A stretch of DNA of 64,000 bases from a virus, in the IMG/VR virus record IMGVR_UViG_3300044630_002618, positions 27,404 through 91,403 of that record; one strand, 5' to 3'. The notes beneath the pieces were generated by a model. That model worked only from the letters and a program-made list of their open reading frames with translations, was not told the origin of the DNA and ran no database searches. Positions 42,042-49,337 of the stretch are shown piece after piece (position 1 is the first letter of the stretch; every line of letters starts with the position of its first letter). A program made the position numbers and the translations under genes.

Positions 42042-42263
42042 GTGCCAAGCCGTAAGTCTCGGTGTCCCACCATGGGACAGGTAGTGACTGGTCAGCAGAG
42101 CGTGACCCCAAACACTCAAGCATCACAGGCACTCGCCGTGATGGTTTCCCCCCAGCAGATGTCTGCGCCACGGGGGATGACCGAGATGCGCCCCAGCGAC
42201 GCTGGTGAGTATGAGGGCAAGCGCCGAGCCGATACGACGAGCAACTTCACCAAGATCAAGTGA
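42042..42263 (+). CDS. Doubtful small ORF
   Basis: An open frame whose last 28 codons (MTEMRPSDAGEYEGKRRADT and on) use the GC-rich third bases typical of the plus-strand block. No start has a convincing ribosome site, and the frame runs across a palindrome variant at 42063. It could be a gene remnant. The real start, if any, is unknown. Confidence 0.25.
   Translation: MPSRKSRCPTMGQVVTGQQSVTPNTQASQALAVMVSPQQMSAPRGMTEMRPSDAGEYEGKRRADTTSNFTKIK
42063..42079. repeat. Variant of the block palindrome (CATG centre)
   Basis: TGTCCCACCATGGGACA: keeps both seven-base arms TGTCCCA/TGGGACA but has a changed centre. The only imperfect member of the family; possibly decayed. Confidence 0.5.
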
Positions 42264-42403
42264 CCAGCGAATGCACCGCCACCTGTGCCTGCTGGAAGTC
42301 CGATGGATACCCAATACAAACAACGATGTATCGGCGCCTAGCAAGCGTCAAGGTTGGCGAGCCGTTCATAAAAGATTGCAGTGCATCCAATCCCCTCGGG
42401 TGA
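42260..42403 (+). CDS. Possible small Cys-containing protein
   Basis: A 47-aa frame starting GTG 42260, overlapping the previous stop as GTGA. It has a CTATCACW cluster near the N-terminus, then PIQTTMYRRLASVKVGEPFI. The overlap and codon use favour a real gene, but neither has a ribosome site that I can see. Confidence 0.3.
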   Translation: MTSECTATCACWKSDGYPIQTTMYRRLASVKVGEPFIKDCSASNPLG

Positions 42404-42415
42404 AGCAAGGGAGGG

Positions 42416-42436
42416 GAGTCCACCGATCTTGGACTC
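42416..42436. repeat. 7-bp inverted repeat hairpin
   Basis: GAGTCCA-N7-TGGACTC just downstream of the doubtful small ORF at 42260. It could be a weak terminator or regulatory hairpin; no U-run follows. Confidence 0.4.
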
Positions 42437-42501
42437 ATACATGATCGTCGCAATTTGGGCAGGCGCCTCGGGCGTAGAGATCAAACTCACCTGTCCGCTA
42501 C

Positions 42502-42518
42502 TGTCCCACCGTGGGACA
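42502..42518. repeat. Block palindrome, C-centre
   Basis: TGTCCCACCGTGGGACA, 35 nt upstream of ATG 42553, the first gene of the plus-strand block. Symmetry extends only 2 nt beyond the core on each side. Its place before the first gene suggests an operator rather than a terminator. Confidence 0.75.
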
Positions 42519-42535
42519 GTTCAACCACCACCAAC

Positions 42536-42547
42536 GCCTGAGGAGGC
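42536..42547 (+). promoter_or_regulatory. GCCT-GAGG-AGGC leader, copy 1
   Basis: The Shine-Dalgarno AGGAGG is placed half in the loop and half in the 3' arm of a 4-bp hairpin (GCCT:AGGC). It occurs six times before genes of this block and sets the start at ATG 42553. Confidence 0.6.
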
Positions 42548-42552
42548 ACACC

Positions 42553-43314
42553 ATGAAGACCACCGACCGCCCCGTAGGACTCGCCAACTTGCTCGCTGGC
42601 AAACCAACCACCAACACAACCAAGGAGACCAAAGTGTCAACCACCACCACCAAAAAAGCCCGTACCCACACCGCCAAGCCTGTCGCTGTTGAAGCGCCTG
42701 CCGAAGTCGTTGAAGTCAAGGCGACTCCTGCCGACCTGACCGCCTTGGCTGTTGCCGAAGCCATCAAGTCCGAGAGCGCCGTTGCCGACGCCAAGTTGGC
42801 GCTCCGCTCGGCATGCATCGCCGTGTTCAACGCCAACGAGGCTGGTGTCTCGTTCCGTGCCCTTGAGTTGGCAAGCAAGAATGCTGGCGCCAAGATCGGT
42901 AAGTCCACCTACGCTCGCTACGCCAAGGCTGGCGCCATCCTCATCAAGGATGAGAGCGCCGACGCCCTTGAAGTGCTCGCCAAGATCAACAAAGCCGAAA
43001 AGGGCGAAGCCAAAAAGGCTGAGAAGTCTGCCAAGGCTGAAGCCGAGACCGAGAGCGCCGAGAGCGACGCCGACAGCACCGACGAGGCAGTGGTCGCTCT
43101 GACCGTTGCCGAGATCGTTGCACAGTTGACCGAGCATGGCGCCGAAGCCATTGCCGATGTCACCGCCAACCTGATCGCATCGCTTCAGGGTGACCACGAA
43201 GTGTTCGCCACGCTCGCCGTGGCACTGCTCCGTGCCAGCGCCAACACCGTGCCCCTTGATCAGCAAGATCGGGGCAACCTGTTCAATGCAAGCGCCGACG
43301 CCCTCAGCGCCTGA
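42553..43314 (+). CDS. Lys/Ala-rich putative DNA-binding protein
   Basis: A 253-aa protein. A Thr/Lys-rich N-terminus is followed by a helical region; FRALELASKNAGAKIGKSTY then ARYAKAGAIL looks like a helix-turn-helix. A Lys/Glu/Ala linker (AEKGEAKKAEKSAKAEAE) and a helical C-terminus follow. The histone-like composition suggests DNA binding. ATG 42553 is chosen because the GCCTGAGGAGGC leader precedes it. First and strongly GC-biased gene of the block, so probably highly expressed early. Confidence 0.65.
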   Translation: MKTTDRPVGLANLLAGKPTTNTTKETKVSTTTTKKARTHTAKPVAVEAPAEVVEVKATPADLTALAVAEAIKSESAVADAKLALRSACIAVFNANEAGVSFRALELASKNAGAKIGKSTYARYAKAGAILIKDESADALEVLAKINKAEKGEAKKAEKSAKAEAETESAESDADSTDEAVVALTVAEIVAQLTEHGAEAIADVTANLIASLQGDHEVFATLAVALLRASANTVPLDQQDRGNLFNASADALSA

Positions 43315-43322
43315 TCAACCTC

Positions 43323-43355
43323 GGGGTGAGTGTCCCACGGTGGGACACTCGCCCC
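43323..43355 (+). terminator. Block palindrome with extended arms
   Basis: GGGGTGAG + TGTCCCACGGTGGGACA + CTCGCCCC, a 16-bp stem with one G-U pair, starting 8 nt after the stop of the Lys/Ala-rich gene. No U-run follows. The core is 43331-43347. Confidence 0.7.
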
Positions 43356-43379
43356 AACCATTCACCAATCACCACCAAC

Positions 43380-43390
43380 GCCTAGGAGGC
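43380..43390 (+). promoter_or_regulatory. GCCT-AGG-AGGC leader, copy 2
   Basis: Same element as copy 1 with a 3-nt loop, 4 nt before ATG 43395. Supports that start. Confidence 0.6.
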
Positions 43391-43394
43391 AACC

Positions 43395-43724
43395 ATGAAG
43401 ACCACCACCACCGCCAACATTCAGCGCTATGGCTGGGTAGGAATTGAAAGCAAAAATGAGTTCACTTGGCTTCAGTTCACCAACTACACAGTCGTCAAAG
43501 ACGAGGGCAAGTACAGCCAGTTCATTTTCCGTGGCGTCAACCCCCTCCTTGGCTCCGACGGTGATTGCAGTGTCGTCGTTGATGCTGACAGCGTTGAGGG
43601 CATCTACGAGGTTGAAAAGCGCCCGTGCACACTGCTCAACGAGGACACACCCGTGACCATCTACGGTCTTGATTCTTGGGATCGCCTGACCTCCGACGAG
43701 GACTACGCCAACTACCCCCTCTGA
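43395..43724 (+). CDS. Hypothetical protein, paralogue of 48112-48477
   Basis: A 109-aa protein. It shares with 48112-48477 the order GW..V, W.QF, QFIFRGVNPLLGSDGD / QFRGVN..., a middle Asp-rich strand and VTIYGLDSW / VTIYGFETITW. The two are therefore paralogues within one block. Beta-rich, no membrane segments, role unknown. Confidence 0.65.
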   Translation: MKTTTTANIQRYGWVGIESKNEFTWLQFTNYTVVKDEGKYSQFIFRGVNPLLGSDGDCSVVVDADSVEGIYEVEKRPCTLLNEDTPVTIYGLDSWDRLTSDEDYANYPL

Positions 43725-43771
43725 TAGTCGCCCCATCCACCAACCATCAACCACCAACCCGAGGAGTCAAC

Positions 43772-44050
43772 ATGACCATCAACCGAACACCCGAGCAAGC
43801 ATGCGACCGAGTCGCCAGTGCATTCCGTGACCACTTCACCATGAACATCCTCACGGGTGGGAAGTACACAGAGGCGCCCGTGGAACTGGCTCAGATCGCC
43901 GTTCAAATCCACTCGGCACTCGTGCCGTATGCAGGTCTCAGCGACAGCGACCGAGTGTACAACTACCGCTCGTTCCTTGAAGAGTGTGGCTTTGACCCAC
44001 TGTTCGCCCACGAGTTCATCAGCGACGATGAGCCTGACGGCATCTACTGA
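43772..44050 (+). CDS. Hypothetical protein
   Basis: A 92-aa, mostly helical protein (TPEQACDRVASAFRDHFTMN, then LAQIAVQIHSALVPYAGLSD) with an acidic end. ATG 43772 follows GAGGAG and a CCAACC-rich leader. No palindrome separates it from the previous gene, so both may share a transcript. Confidence 0.6.
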   Translation: MTINRTPEQACDRVASAFRDHFTMNILTGGKYTEAPVELAQIAVQIHSALVPYAGLSDSDRVYNYRSFLEECGFDPLFAHEFISDDEPDGIY

Positions 44051-44062
44051 TCGCTCAACCTC

Positions 44063-44095
44063 GGGGTGAGTGTCCCACGGTGGGACACTCGCCCC
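44063..44095 (+). terminator. Block palindrome with extended arms
   Basis: Same 33-nt hairpin as at 43323, 12 nt after the previous stop (core 44071-44087). A GATAGTGA follows 10 nt later. The two 33-nt copies are identical. Confidence 0.7.
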
Positions 44096-44105
44096 ACAAA
44101 CATCT

Positions 44106-44113
44106 GATAGTGA
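44106..44113 (+). promoter_or_regulatory. GATAGTGA -10 element
   Basis: GATAGT 10 nt after the hairpin, about 25 nt before ATG 44137. The right palindrome arm (GTGGGACA) lies where a -35 box would be. One of four such composites. Confidence 0.5.
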
Positions 44114-44121
44114 ACAACGAC

Positions 44122-44133
44122 GCCTGAGGAGGC
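44122..44133 (+). promoter_or_regulatory. GCCT-GAGG-AGGC leader, copy 3
   Basis: Between GATAGTGA and ATG 44137, 3 nt before the start. This site has all three elements: hairpin, -10 and leader. Confidence 0.6.
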
Positions 44134-44136
44134 AAC

Positions 44137-44475
44137 ATGAAAACAGTATGGACAGCAAACGCCCAAGAAGTCATTGACACGCTGATCTACTCGGGAGCCG
44201 AGACCTACGAGTGGTATCGCAAACTGGACATCACCGATGAAGAACAAATGGTCTGCAAGATGGAGACGGGGGAAACGACCGACGATGGCAAGATCATCAC
44301 CAAGTCGGTCACCTTCAGCCCGAGCCGTGCCAAGGCGGTCGTCAACGACATCATCAAAGAAAAAAAGGCTGGCTGGCAAGTCGTTTTGAGCGCCGTGGAC
44401 AGCGACGACTTTGACTCAGACGCCTCCGATGTTGTGCTCCAGCACATCGTGCTCGGTGACCTCGTATTCGGGTGA
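44137..44475 (+). CDS. Hypothetical acidic protein
   Basis: A 112-aa protein with NAQEVIDTLIYSGAETYEWY, then KSVTFSPSRAKAVVNDIIKE. The last third has DSDDFDSDASD, a very acidic loop. No family recognised. Confidence 0.6.
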   Translation: MKTVWTANAQEVIDTLIYSGAETYEWYRKLDITDEEQMVCKMETGETTDDGKIITKSVTFSPSRAKAVVNDIIKEKKAGWQVVLSAVDSDDFDSDASDVVLQHIVLGDLVFG

Positions 44476-44484
44476 CCGAGCCTC

Positions 44485-44509
44485 GGGGTGTCCCACGGTG
44501 GGACACCCC
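44485..44509 (+). terminator. Block palindrome with extended arms
   Basis: GGGG + core (44489-44505) + CCCC, 9 nt after the previous stop. A CAACCAACC-rich leader of about 50 nt follows; no GATAGTGA is present here. Confidence 0.65.
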
Positions 44510-44561
44510 AACCGATCTCAACCAACCAACCAAACCAACCACCAACCAAAGGAGACCCGAC

Positions 44562-45083
44562 ATGGGACTTGACCAATACCTATCAGCCACGAAGTTCATC
44601 AGCGGTAGTCAGTGGAGCACGGACTACGAGCGCCGACTCCACGCCGACATCATCTCGGCAGTGAATGCGCCCAGCATCGTTGAAGATGAATGCCCATACA
44701 TCACCGTGGACATCACGGTTGCCCAGTGGCGCAAAGCCAACGCCATCCACAACTGGTTCGTGAGCAATGTCCAGCACGGCGAGGATGACTGTGGCAAGTA
44801 CAGCGTCAGCCACGAGCAGTTGTGGGAACTCCACGAAGTCTGCCTCAAGGTGCTGGGCGAGTTTGCCTACGGCGAAACCGTTGACGGCGAATGGGTGTCC
44901 GAGCGTGGCGTCGCCATTGCTGAGGAGTTGCTCCCGACAACCTCGGGCTTCTTCTTTGGAGGAACGCAATACGACGACTGGTACTTGGAGGGCTTGCGGT
45001 ACACCAAGGACATCCTGTACAAGGTGCTCACCGACCTCATCCCGAACAAGGGATGGAAGTTTGAGTACTCGTCGTCGTGGTGA
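44562..45083 (+). CDS. Conserved phage hypothetical protein
   Basis: A 173-aa protein of a family common in phages: MGLDQYLSATKF, then QWRKANAIHNWFVSNVQHGE, SHEQLWELHEVCLKVLG and TTSGFFFGGTQYDDWYLEGL. Widespread and conserved, but its role is unknown. ATG 44562 follows AAAGGAG. Confidence 0.75.
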   Translation: MGLDQYLSATKFISGSQWSTDYERRLHADIISAVNAPSIVEDECPYITVDITVAQWRKANAIHNWFVSNVQHGEDDCGKYSVSHEQLWELHEVCLKVLGEFAYGETVDGEWVSERGVAIAEELLPTTSGFFFGGTQYDDWYLEGLRYTKDILYKVLTDLIPNKGWKFEYSSSW

Positions 45084-45090
45084 CCAATAA

Positions 45091-45119
45091 GGGGAGTGTC
45101 CCACGGTGGGACACTCCCC
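45091..45119 (+). terminator. Block palindrome with extended arms
   Basis: GGGGAG + core (45097-45113) + CTCCCC, a 14-bp perfect stem 7 nt after the previous stop. GATAGTGA follows 9 nt later. Confidence 0.7.
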
Positions 45120-45128
45120 TACACTTAA

Positions 45129-45136
45129 GATAGTGA
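45129..45136 (+). promoter_or_regulatory. GATAGTGA -10 element
   Basis: 9 nt after the hairpin and 36 nt before the helicase ATG. The predicted transcript would start near 45141, with a 30-nt leader rich in CCAACC and an AAAGGAG site. Confidence 0.5.
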
Positions 45137-45172
45137 CAGATAAGTAAACCACCACCAACCAAAGGAGCCACC

Positions 45173-46768
45173 ATGGCATTGTCCGACCGTACCAACGCCC
45201 GAAGCGCCACTGACATCCTCGCTGAGGCTGTCGCCAAAGTCAGCACGGGCTTGCGCCCGTTCTCGGGTCGCATCGCCCCTGAGGGCATCGTAGAGCACAC
45301 GCTCGCCATCCAGCCGATGCCTCACCAGTTAGTCATCGGTGAGGTTGTCAAGGCTGGGCACACTCGTCTCTTGATCGCTGACGACATGGGCGTAGGTAAG
45401 ACCTACAGCGCCCTGTTGGCGCTTGATGAACTCAACGCCTACCCAGCCCTCATTGTGTGCCCACCAGCATTGGTGATCAACTGGGAACGCTCCATCAAGA
45501 CCGCCCTGCCCCACCGCTCGGTGTCTCGCATCTCGGGTCAGAAGCCCACGAGTGTCCCCAACACGGACATCGTGATCTGCCCCGACTCAGTCATCCAGTA
45601 TTGGGCGCTGGCTCCAGTCGCCCAAGTCAACTCATGGGCACGAGCCAATCAAGGGAAGAAGCGTGAGCAACGCACGCCGAAGCCCGTCAACATCCTCGCC
45701 AGTCACCCGTGGGCTGGCTTGGTGCAGGATGAGGCTCACCGCTCCAAGTCCGAGGACTCGGGTCGTAGCAAGGCAATGGTGACCATTGCCAAGCACCTCA
45801 CCCCCGAGGCTCCGATCTTGTTGCTCTCGGGTACGCCGATGTTGTCCCGACCAGTGGAGTTGATTCCACTGCTCAACATCCTCGGTCACCTGCCTCGTTT
45901 CGGCGGTGCGAGTCGCTTCAAGACTCGGTATTGCGACCCCGTGTTCAACGGCTTTGGTACGACATTCAATGGCGCCACCAATGTCAAGGAACTCAATGAG
46001 CAACTCACCCAGTGGGTGATGATTAGGCGCAAGCGTGAGGATGTCATCATCCTCCCCGAGTTCTCTCGGTACATCACGCCCGTCGCTCTCACTGGCAAGG
46101 CTGTGACGGACTACAAGCGAGCAGTCCGTGACCTTGAGGAGTTCCTCCAAGAGAAGCGAGACGACGACAAGTTCTCGCTCAACGACCGTGCCCACGCCAT
46201 CGTTCTGCTCGGTCAACTCCGACAGATCGCTGGTCTCGGCAAGGTGTCCACTGCCGTGGATGCCACGGTCAGCCTCTTGGATGAGGGCGAGCAAGTGTTC
46301 CTCGTGACCGCCCACAAGGAGGTCGCTTGGAAACTCCGTGAGTCCCTCATCGCTGAGGGTGTGGATGCTCGCACAATCGTCTCCGTGACTGGCGACGACT
46401 CGGGCAAGCAGAAGCAAGACGCCGTTGACAAGTGGCAGGCAGGCACGGCTCGTGTCCTGATCGGCAACATCCAAGCGGTGTCCGAGGGACTCACGATGAC
46501 ATCGGGTGCGACGATGATCACGGTTGAACTTCCGTGGACACCGAGTGCCCTTAAACAAGCCGAGGCTCGGCTCCATCGGTACGGGCAAACACGCCCGTGC
46601 ACCAACAACATCCTCGTCAGTGCCCTTGATGGCGACTCGTCGGTTGACGAGCGTCTGTGGGGCATGCTGGAGGGCAAGGCAGGCGTCGTCGGCGCCATCC
46701 TTGACGACGAGGCTGAGACCTTAGTCGGCGGTTCAACAGCCAACGAATTGTTGGACTCGTACCGCTGA
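45173..46768 (+). CDS. SNF2-family DEAH helicase
   Basis: A 531-aa superfamily 2 ATPase. Motifs: a Q-like IQPMPHQ near residue 45; Walker A IADDMGVGKTYS near 70; ALIVCPPALVINW (motif Ia); DEAH-box LVQDEAHRSK near 185; motif III LLLSGTPM near 218; and motifs V-VI VSEGLTMTSGATMITVE and AEARLHRYGQTRP near 465, characteristic of SNF2 translocases. It would move on double-stranded DNA to remodel bound proteins, with a possible role in replication or transcription. The GC-rich gene has its own promoter composite. Confidence 0.88.
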   Translation: MALSDRTNARSATDILAEAVAKVSTGLRPFSGRIAPEGIVEHTLAIQPMPHQLVIGEVVKAGHTRLLIADDMGVGKTYSALLALDELNAYPALIVCPPALVINWERSIKTALPHRSVSRISGQKPTSVPNTDIVICPDSVIQYWALAPVAQVNSWARANQGKKREQRTPKPVNILASHPWAGLVQDEAHRSKSEDSGRSKAMVTIAKHLTPEAPILLLSGTPMLSRPVELIPLLNILGHLPRFGGASRFKTRYCDPVFNGFGTTFNGATNVKELNEQLTQWVMIRRKREDVIILPEFSRYITPVALTGKAVTDYKRAVRDLEEFLQEKRDDDKFSLNDRAHAIVLLGQLRQIAGLGKVSTAVDATVSLLDEGEQVFLVTAHKEVAWKLRESLIAEGVDARTIVSVTGDDSGKQKQDAVDKWQAGTARVLIGNIQAVSEGLTMTSGATMITVELPWTPSALKQAEARLHRYGQTRPCTNNILVSALDGDSSVDERLWGMLEGKAGVVGAILDDEAETLVGGSTANELLDSYR

Positions 46769-46774
46769 CTAACA

Positions 46775-46803
46775 GGGGAGTGTCCCACGGTGGGACACTC
46801 CCC
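46775..46803 (+). terminator. Block palindrome with extended arms
   Basis: Same 29-nt hairpin as at 45091 (core 46781-46797), 6 nt after the helicase stop, followed by GATAGTGA 9 nt on. Confidence 0.7.
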
Positions 46804-46812
46804 ACAAATCAA

Positions 46813-46820
46813 GATAGTGA
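46813..46820 (+). promoter_or_regulatory. GATAGTGA -10 element
   Basis: In the same spacing as at 45129. ATG 46849 follows 28 nt after it, with ATAAGGAG as ribosome site. Confidence 0.5.
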
Positions 46821-46848
46821 ACCACCAACCATAAGGAGAACCACCACC

Positions 46849-47748
46849 ATGTCCACCACCTACAGCACTGAAGCCACGCCCAAGCAAGTCCAGTTCCTGC
46901 TTTCGCTTTGGAAGCAACTCAACGAAGTCGTCGTTGATACTCAAGACCCAGCCAGCAACTGGTCGGGCGACGATGCTCAGACCATCAAGGCTGACAACCT
47001 CTTATCTAAGACCTTGGTTGAACTTGATAAGGCAGTCGTTACAAAGTTCGTCAACAGCGAGAAGATTGTCCTCAGCACGGTTGAGGTGATCGGGTTTGCC
47101 GAGGGCGCAGAGTCCATCGCCAAGTCAGAAATATCAACAGCGATTGATGTGCTCAAGAGACTGCTTGACTCAGCCAAGGCTGAACGAGCCACATGGGGCT
47201 TGCCCACGGTTGCCCCCGACTGGGTCAGCAAGTACCCAGCAGTCCCTGCCGATGCCGAGAAGGTTATTGAGGCGAAGTTTGCCAGCAAGTGCTCGGTGTG
47301 CGGTAAGCGTGACCAGTACATCGCCTACCTCAAGGCTGGCTGGCATGCCCTGTGCCAGTCGTGTGCCCACAGTGACGGGAAGACTGACGACCGCATTGAC
47401 GAGGGCATCCAGCGAGTCCTGACAGCCGTTGGCAAGGGCAACGCCAAGGCTGGCAATGTCGGTCTCGCAGTGCCCGATCTTGACGAACTTGACGGGTTCG
47501 CCTACTACCGAGTCAGTCGCTCAGGCGTTGCCAAGGTCATCGGTGGTTCGCACTTCAACTCAGTGCAGAACCTCCCACAAGACAAGCAGGATGCTGTCCT
47601 TGCCGACCTAGTCAGGTACGACCTGCCCGAACTGGCTCGTGCGTTCGGCATGCACTTCAAGGTGTGCGGTGTCTGCGGTCGCACACTCAAGGATGAGCAC
47701 AGCCGAGCCATCGGTATCGGCTCGGACTGCCTCGCTGGTCTTGGCTGA
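46849..47748 (+). CDS. Zinc-finger protein with DUF6011-like tail
   Basis: A 299-aa protein. A helical N-terminal half (TPKQVQFLLSLWKQLNEVVV) is followed by a four-Cys zinc module, CSVCGKRDQYIAYLKAGWHA then LCQSC, near residues 145-170. It ends CGVCGRTLKDEHSRAIGIGS, then DCLAGLG, the DUF6011-type zinc motif. Such proteins occur in phage early regions beside helicases and probably bind nucleic acid. ATG 46849 is chosen by its AAGGAG. Confidence 0.75.
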   Translation: MSTTYSTEATPKQVQFLLSLWKQLNEVVVDTQDPASNWSGDDAQTIKADNLLSKTLVELDKAVVTKFVNSEKIVLSTVEVIGFAEGAESIAKSEISTAIDVLKRLLDSAKAERATWGLPTVAPDWVSKYPAVPADAEKVIEAKFASKCSVCGKRDQYIAYLKAGWHALCQSCAHSDGKTDDRIDEGIQRVLTAVGKGNAKAGNVGLAVPDLDELDGFAYYRVSRSGVAKVIGGSHFNSVQNLPQDKQDAVLADLVRYDLPELARAFGMHFKVCGVCGRTLKDEHSRAIGIGSDCLAGLG

Positions 47749-47787
47749 TCGGTTGGGGTTGGGCGTTGTGGTGGCGCCCAGCCCCAG

Positions 47788-47804
47788 TGTCCCACGGTGG
47801 GACA
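47788..47804. repeat. Block palindrome, G-centre, bare core
   Basis: Core without extended arms, 39 nt after the previous stop, 59 nt before ATG 47864. A GTTAGACCT lies downstream but no GATAGTGA, so it heads the five-gene operon at 47864-49140 without a clear -10. Confidence 0.7.
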
Positions 47805-47863
47805 GCACAACTACATCACACCCAATCGTTAGACCTACACAACAACAAACAAGGAGAAACATC

Positions 47864-48115
47864 ATGTCCACAAAAACCACCGAAATCTACGAGATTGAGA
47901 TATTCAAACTCGGCGCTCTGCGCTGGTTCACTCGCATCTACCGAGTTGAGCCGAATCCATTCGCAGACGACCTCAAGAACCTCGTTTGGAATATCACCAC
48001 CAACACCCAGTGGGGAGCAAATAGAGAAGCCAACCGACTCATCCGTGAGTTCGCCATTCTCGGGGGCGAAGCAAACGACCGCAAGACCATTACCCATACG
48101 GAGGAATCAAAATGA
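47864..48115 (+). CDS. Hypothetical protein, first gene of an overlapping operon
   Basis: An 83-aa protein with ALRWFTRIYRVEPNPFADDL, then NREANRLIREFAILGGEAND. ATG 47864 follows AAGGAG. The five genes to 49140 overlap by 4 nt each, so they are translated as one unit. Confidence 0.6.
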   Translation: MSTKTTEIYEIEIFKLGALRWFTRIYRVEPNPFADDLKNLVWNITTNTQWGANREANRLIREFAILGGEANDRKTITHTEESK

Positions 48116-48477
48116 AGACCATCAACCCAATCATCAACCATCAAGGGTGGGCGCTAGTCACCGACCCCGATCTTGCCAACCCAGCATGGGTTCAGTTCCA
48201 GTCCTGCGAGTTTGTGGCGAATAAAACTGGCGACCTCGTCGCCTACCAGTTCCGTGGAGTCAACCGCACCATCTCTGAAGATGGGATGGCGTACTGGCAT
48301 TGGACTGACATCGCCCTGATTACATACAGCGTGGAGCGCCCACTGCATCACCTCGCTGATGCTGACGAAGTCACCATCTATGGCTTTGAGACCATCACAT
48401 GGACAAACCGCCGTGAAGACGAACTACGGGAACAAGCACGACGGGCATACGCACGAAGCAGAGGGGAATCGGTATGA
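48112..48477 (+). CDS. Hypothetical protein, paralogue of 43395-43724
   Basis: A 121-aa protein sharing GW.LV, WVQFQSCEFV, YQFRGVNRTISEDG and VTIYGFETITW with the 43395 gene. The C-terminus is an extra basic helix (EDELREQARRAYARSRGE). ATGA overlap with the gene before. Confidence 0.65.
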   Translation: MKTINPIINHQGWALVTDPDLANPAWVQFQSCEFVANKTGDLVAYQFRGVNRTISEDGMAYWHWTDIALITYSVERPLHHLADADEVTIYGFETITWTNRREDELREQARRAYARSRGESV

Positions 48478-48659
48478 CCAAGTACATCGTTCACATCGGA
48501 ACAGGAACAATCATCAATGCCGACGAGTGTGTCGTCGTTGACCTAGACAAACTGGATGACTACGACACCGAGTTGTTCAATGATGGATGGGAAGACGACA
48601 TCGTTGACATTGCCAAGCGTGTCGGACAACAACTACAACCACAAGGAGAGCAATCATGA
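48474..48659 (+). CDS. Small acidic protein
   Basis: A 61-aa protein, MTKYIVHIGTGTIINADECV then a run of Asp/Glu (DLDKLDDYDTELFNDGWEDD). Overlaps both neighbours by ATGA. Function unknown. Confidence 0.6.
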   Translation: MTKYIVHIGTGTIINADECVVVDLDKLDDYDTELFNDGWEDDIVDIAKRVGQQLQPQGEQS

Positions 48660-48910
48660 AGACAGTGACCATCACACAGTGGTACGAGTTCAGCGTTGTC
48701 GCTGAGGTGCAAGTGCCCGACGACTACGACACCGTGGACATTCAGGAAGCCTTTGAGGACTTCCCGATCAGCATTGATGTCAAGGTGCGAGACGATGAGG
48801 GTTGGTTTGGAGAAGACCACGCCGTCATCTCATACATCACCGAAGACCTGACCACCACTGGTGGCATTGAAGTAATTGAACCCGAACAACCCGAAGGAGA
48901 AACAGCATGA
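48656..48910 (+). CDS. Small, highly acidic protein
   Basis: An 84-aa protein with about one acidic residue in four and only two Lys and one Arg. Beta-rich start (TVTITQWYEFSVVAEVQVP), acidic tail (EPEQPEGETA). DNA mimicry is possible but unproven. Confidence 0.6.
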   Translation: MKTVTITQWYEFSVVAEVQVPDDYDTVDIQEAFEDFPISIDVKVRDDEGWFGEDHAVISYITEDLTTTGGIEVIEPEQPEGETA

Positions 48911-49140
48911 GCAAGCCCACCGCCCAACAGATCATTGAGGAACACAGCACGATCATTGTCACCGCATTGGAGGACTACCGAGAATGGTGGTCAGGCGATG
49001 CTGGAGACGAAGAGGTCGTCGCTCAGATTGACGAAGCGATTGATGCGATCAACGGCTTCAGCGCCGAGGACACCACACTGGTGGCGACGCCCCCGTTCTA
49101 CACCCACCCCGACAGCAACGCATTCATTAGTTGGGACTGA
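48907..49140 (+). CDS. Small acidic helical protein
   Basis: A 77-aa, acidic protein: TAQQIIEEHSTIIVTALEDY, then EVVAQIDEAIDAINGFSAED. Last gene of the overlapping operon. Function unknown. Confidence 0.6.
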   Translation: MSKPTAQQIIEEHSTIIVTALEDYREWWSGDAGDEEVVAQIDEAIDAINGFSAEDTTLVATPPFYTHPDSNAFISWD

Positions 49141-49141
49141 G

Positions 49142-49300
49142 ATGAGCGACGACTGGTACTGCTGTGAGTCCACGGGCGTCAAGCCCGTGGGCTTCACCTA
49201 CTACCCCAATGTGACCGTGTGCGATACATGCGGTTTGAAGTTCCCGTACTACGACTGCGAGTGCGAACTTGTCCACCACTGTCCCACCGTGGGACAGTAA
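49142..49300 (+). CDS. Small zinc-ribbon protein containing a palindrome
   Basis: A 52-aa protein: DWYCCESTGVKPVGFTYYPN, then VCDTCGLKFPYYDCECELVH. Several Cys pairs suggest zinc. Its last codons (CPTVGQ) are the block palindrome, so the repeat lies inside coding sequence. Confidence 0.55.
   Translation: MSDDWYCCESTGVKPVGFTYYPNVTVCDTCGLKFPYYDCECELVHHCPTVGQ
49280..49296. repeat. Block palindrome, C-centre, inside a gene end
   Basis: TGTCCCACCGTGGGACA within the last codons of the small zinc-ribbon gene (stop at 49300). 42 nt before ATG 49338. Only 2 nt of extra symmetry on each side. Confidence 0.7.
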
Positions 49301-49318
49301 CTCTTACCTAAAAACAAC

Positions 49319-49330
49319 GCCTAAGGAGGC
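49319..49330 (+). promoter_or_regulatory. GCCT-AAGG-AGGC leader, copy 4
   Basis: Hairpin with the Shine-Dalgarno, 7 nt before ATG 49338; sets that start over upstream in-frame codons. Confidence 0.6.
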
Positions 49331-49337
49331 AAACAAA

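Larger units (their letters stand above)
40907..42552. other. Gene-poor control region and candidate replication origin
   Basis: About 1.6 kb without convincing genes, between divergent blocks. It holds a perfect DnaA box (41407), palindromes GTTGCA(TA/AA)TGCAAC (41208 and 41314), an inverted repeat at 41236-41260, two GGGGTACCCC palindromes (40950-40959, 41075-41084), a TATAAT (41300, plus strand), a C-run tract (41652-41692), hairpins at 41955-41977 and 42416-42436, and a CATG-centred variant of the block palindrome (42063). Two short plus-strand ORFs near its right end are possible. Confidence 0.6.

Noticed and set aside
40907-42552. tRNA or other structured RNA in the gene-free region
   Set aside because: No cloverleaf or T-loop GGTTCRA pattern with matching acceptor stem could be found by eye.
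42381-42692. Plus-strand frame crossing the palindrome at 42502
   Set aside because: Conflicts with the Lys/Ala-rich gene and its clear leader; reads the palindrome as LSHRGT.
42637-43266. 209-codon frame antisense to the Lys/Ala-rich gene
   Set aside because: Low-complexity Gly/Leu/Val reading of an Ala/Lys-rich gene; no ribosome site.
45632-46588. 318-codon open frame antisense to the helicase
   Set aside because: Lies wholly inside the SNF2-like gene on the other strand; GC-rich third positions create such shadows, and its sequence lacks domain features.
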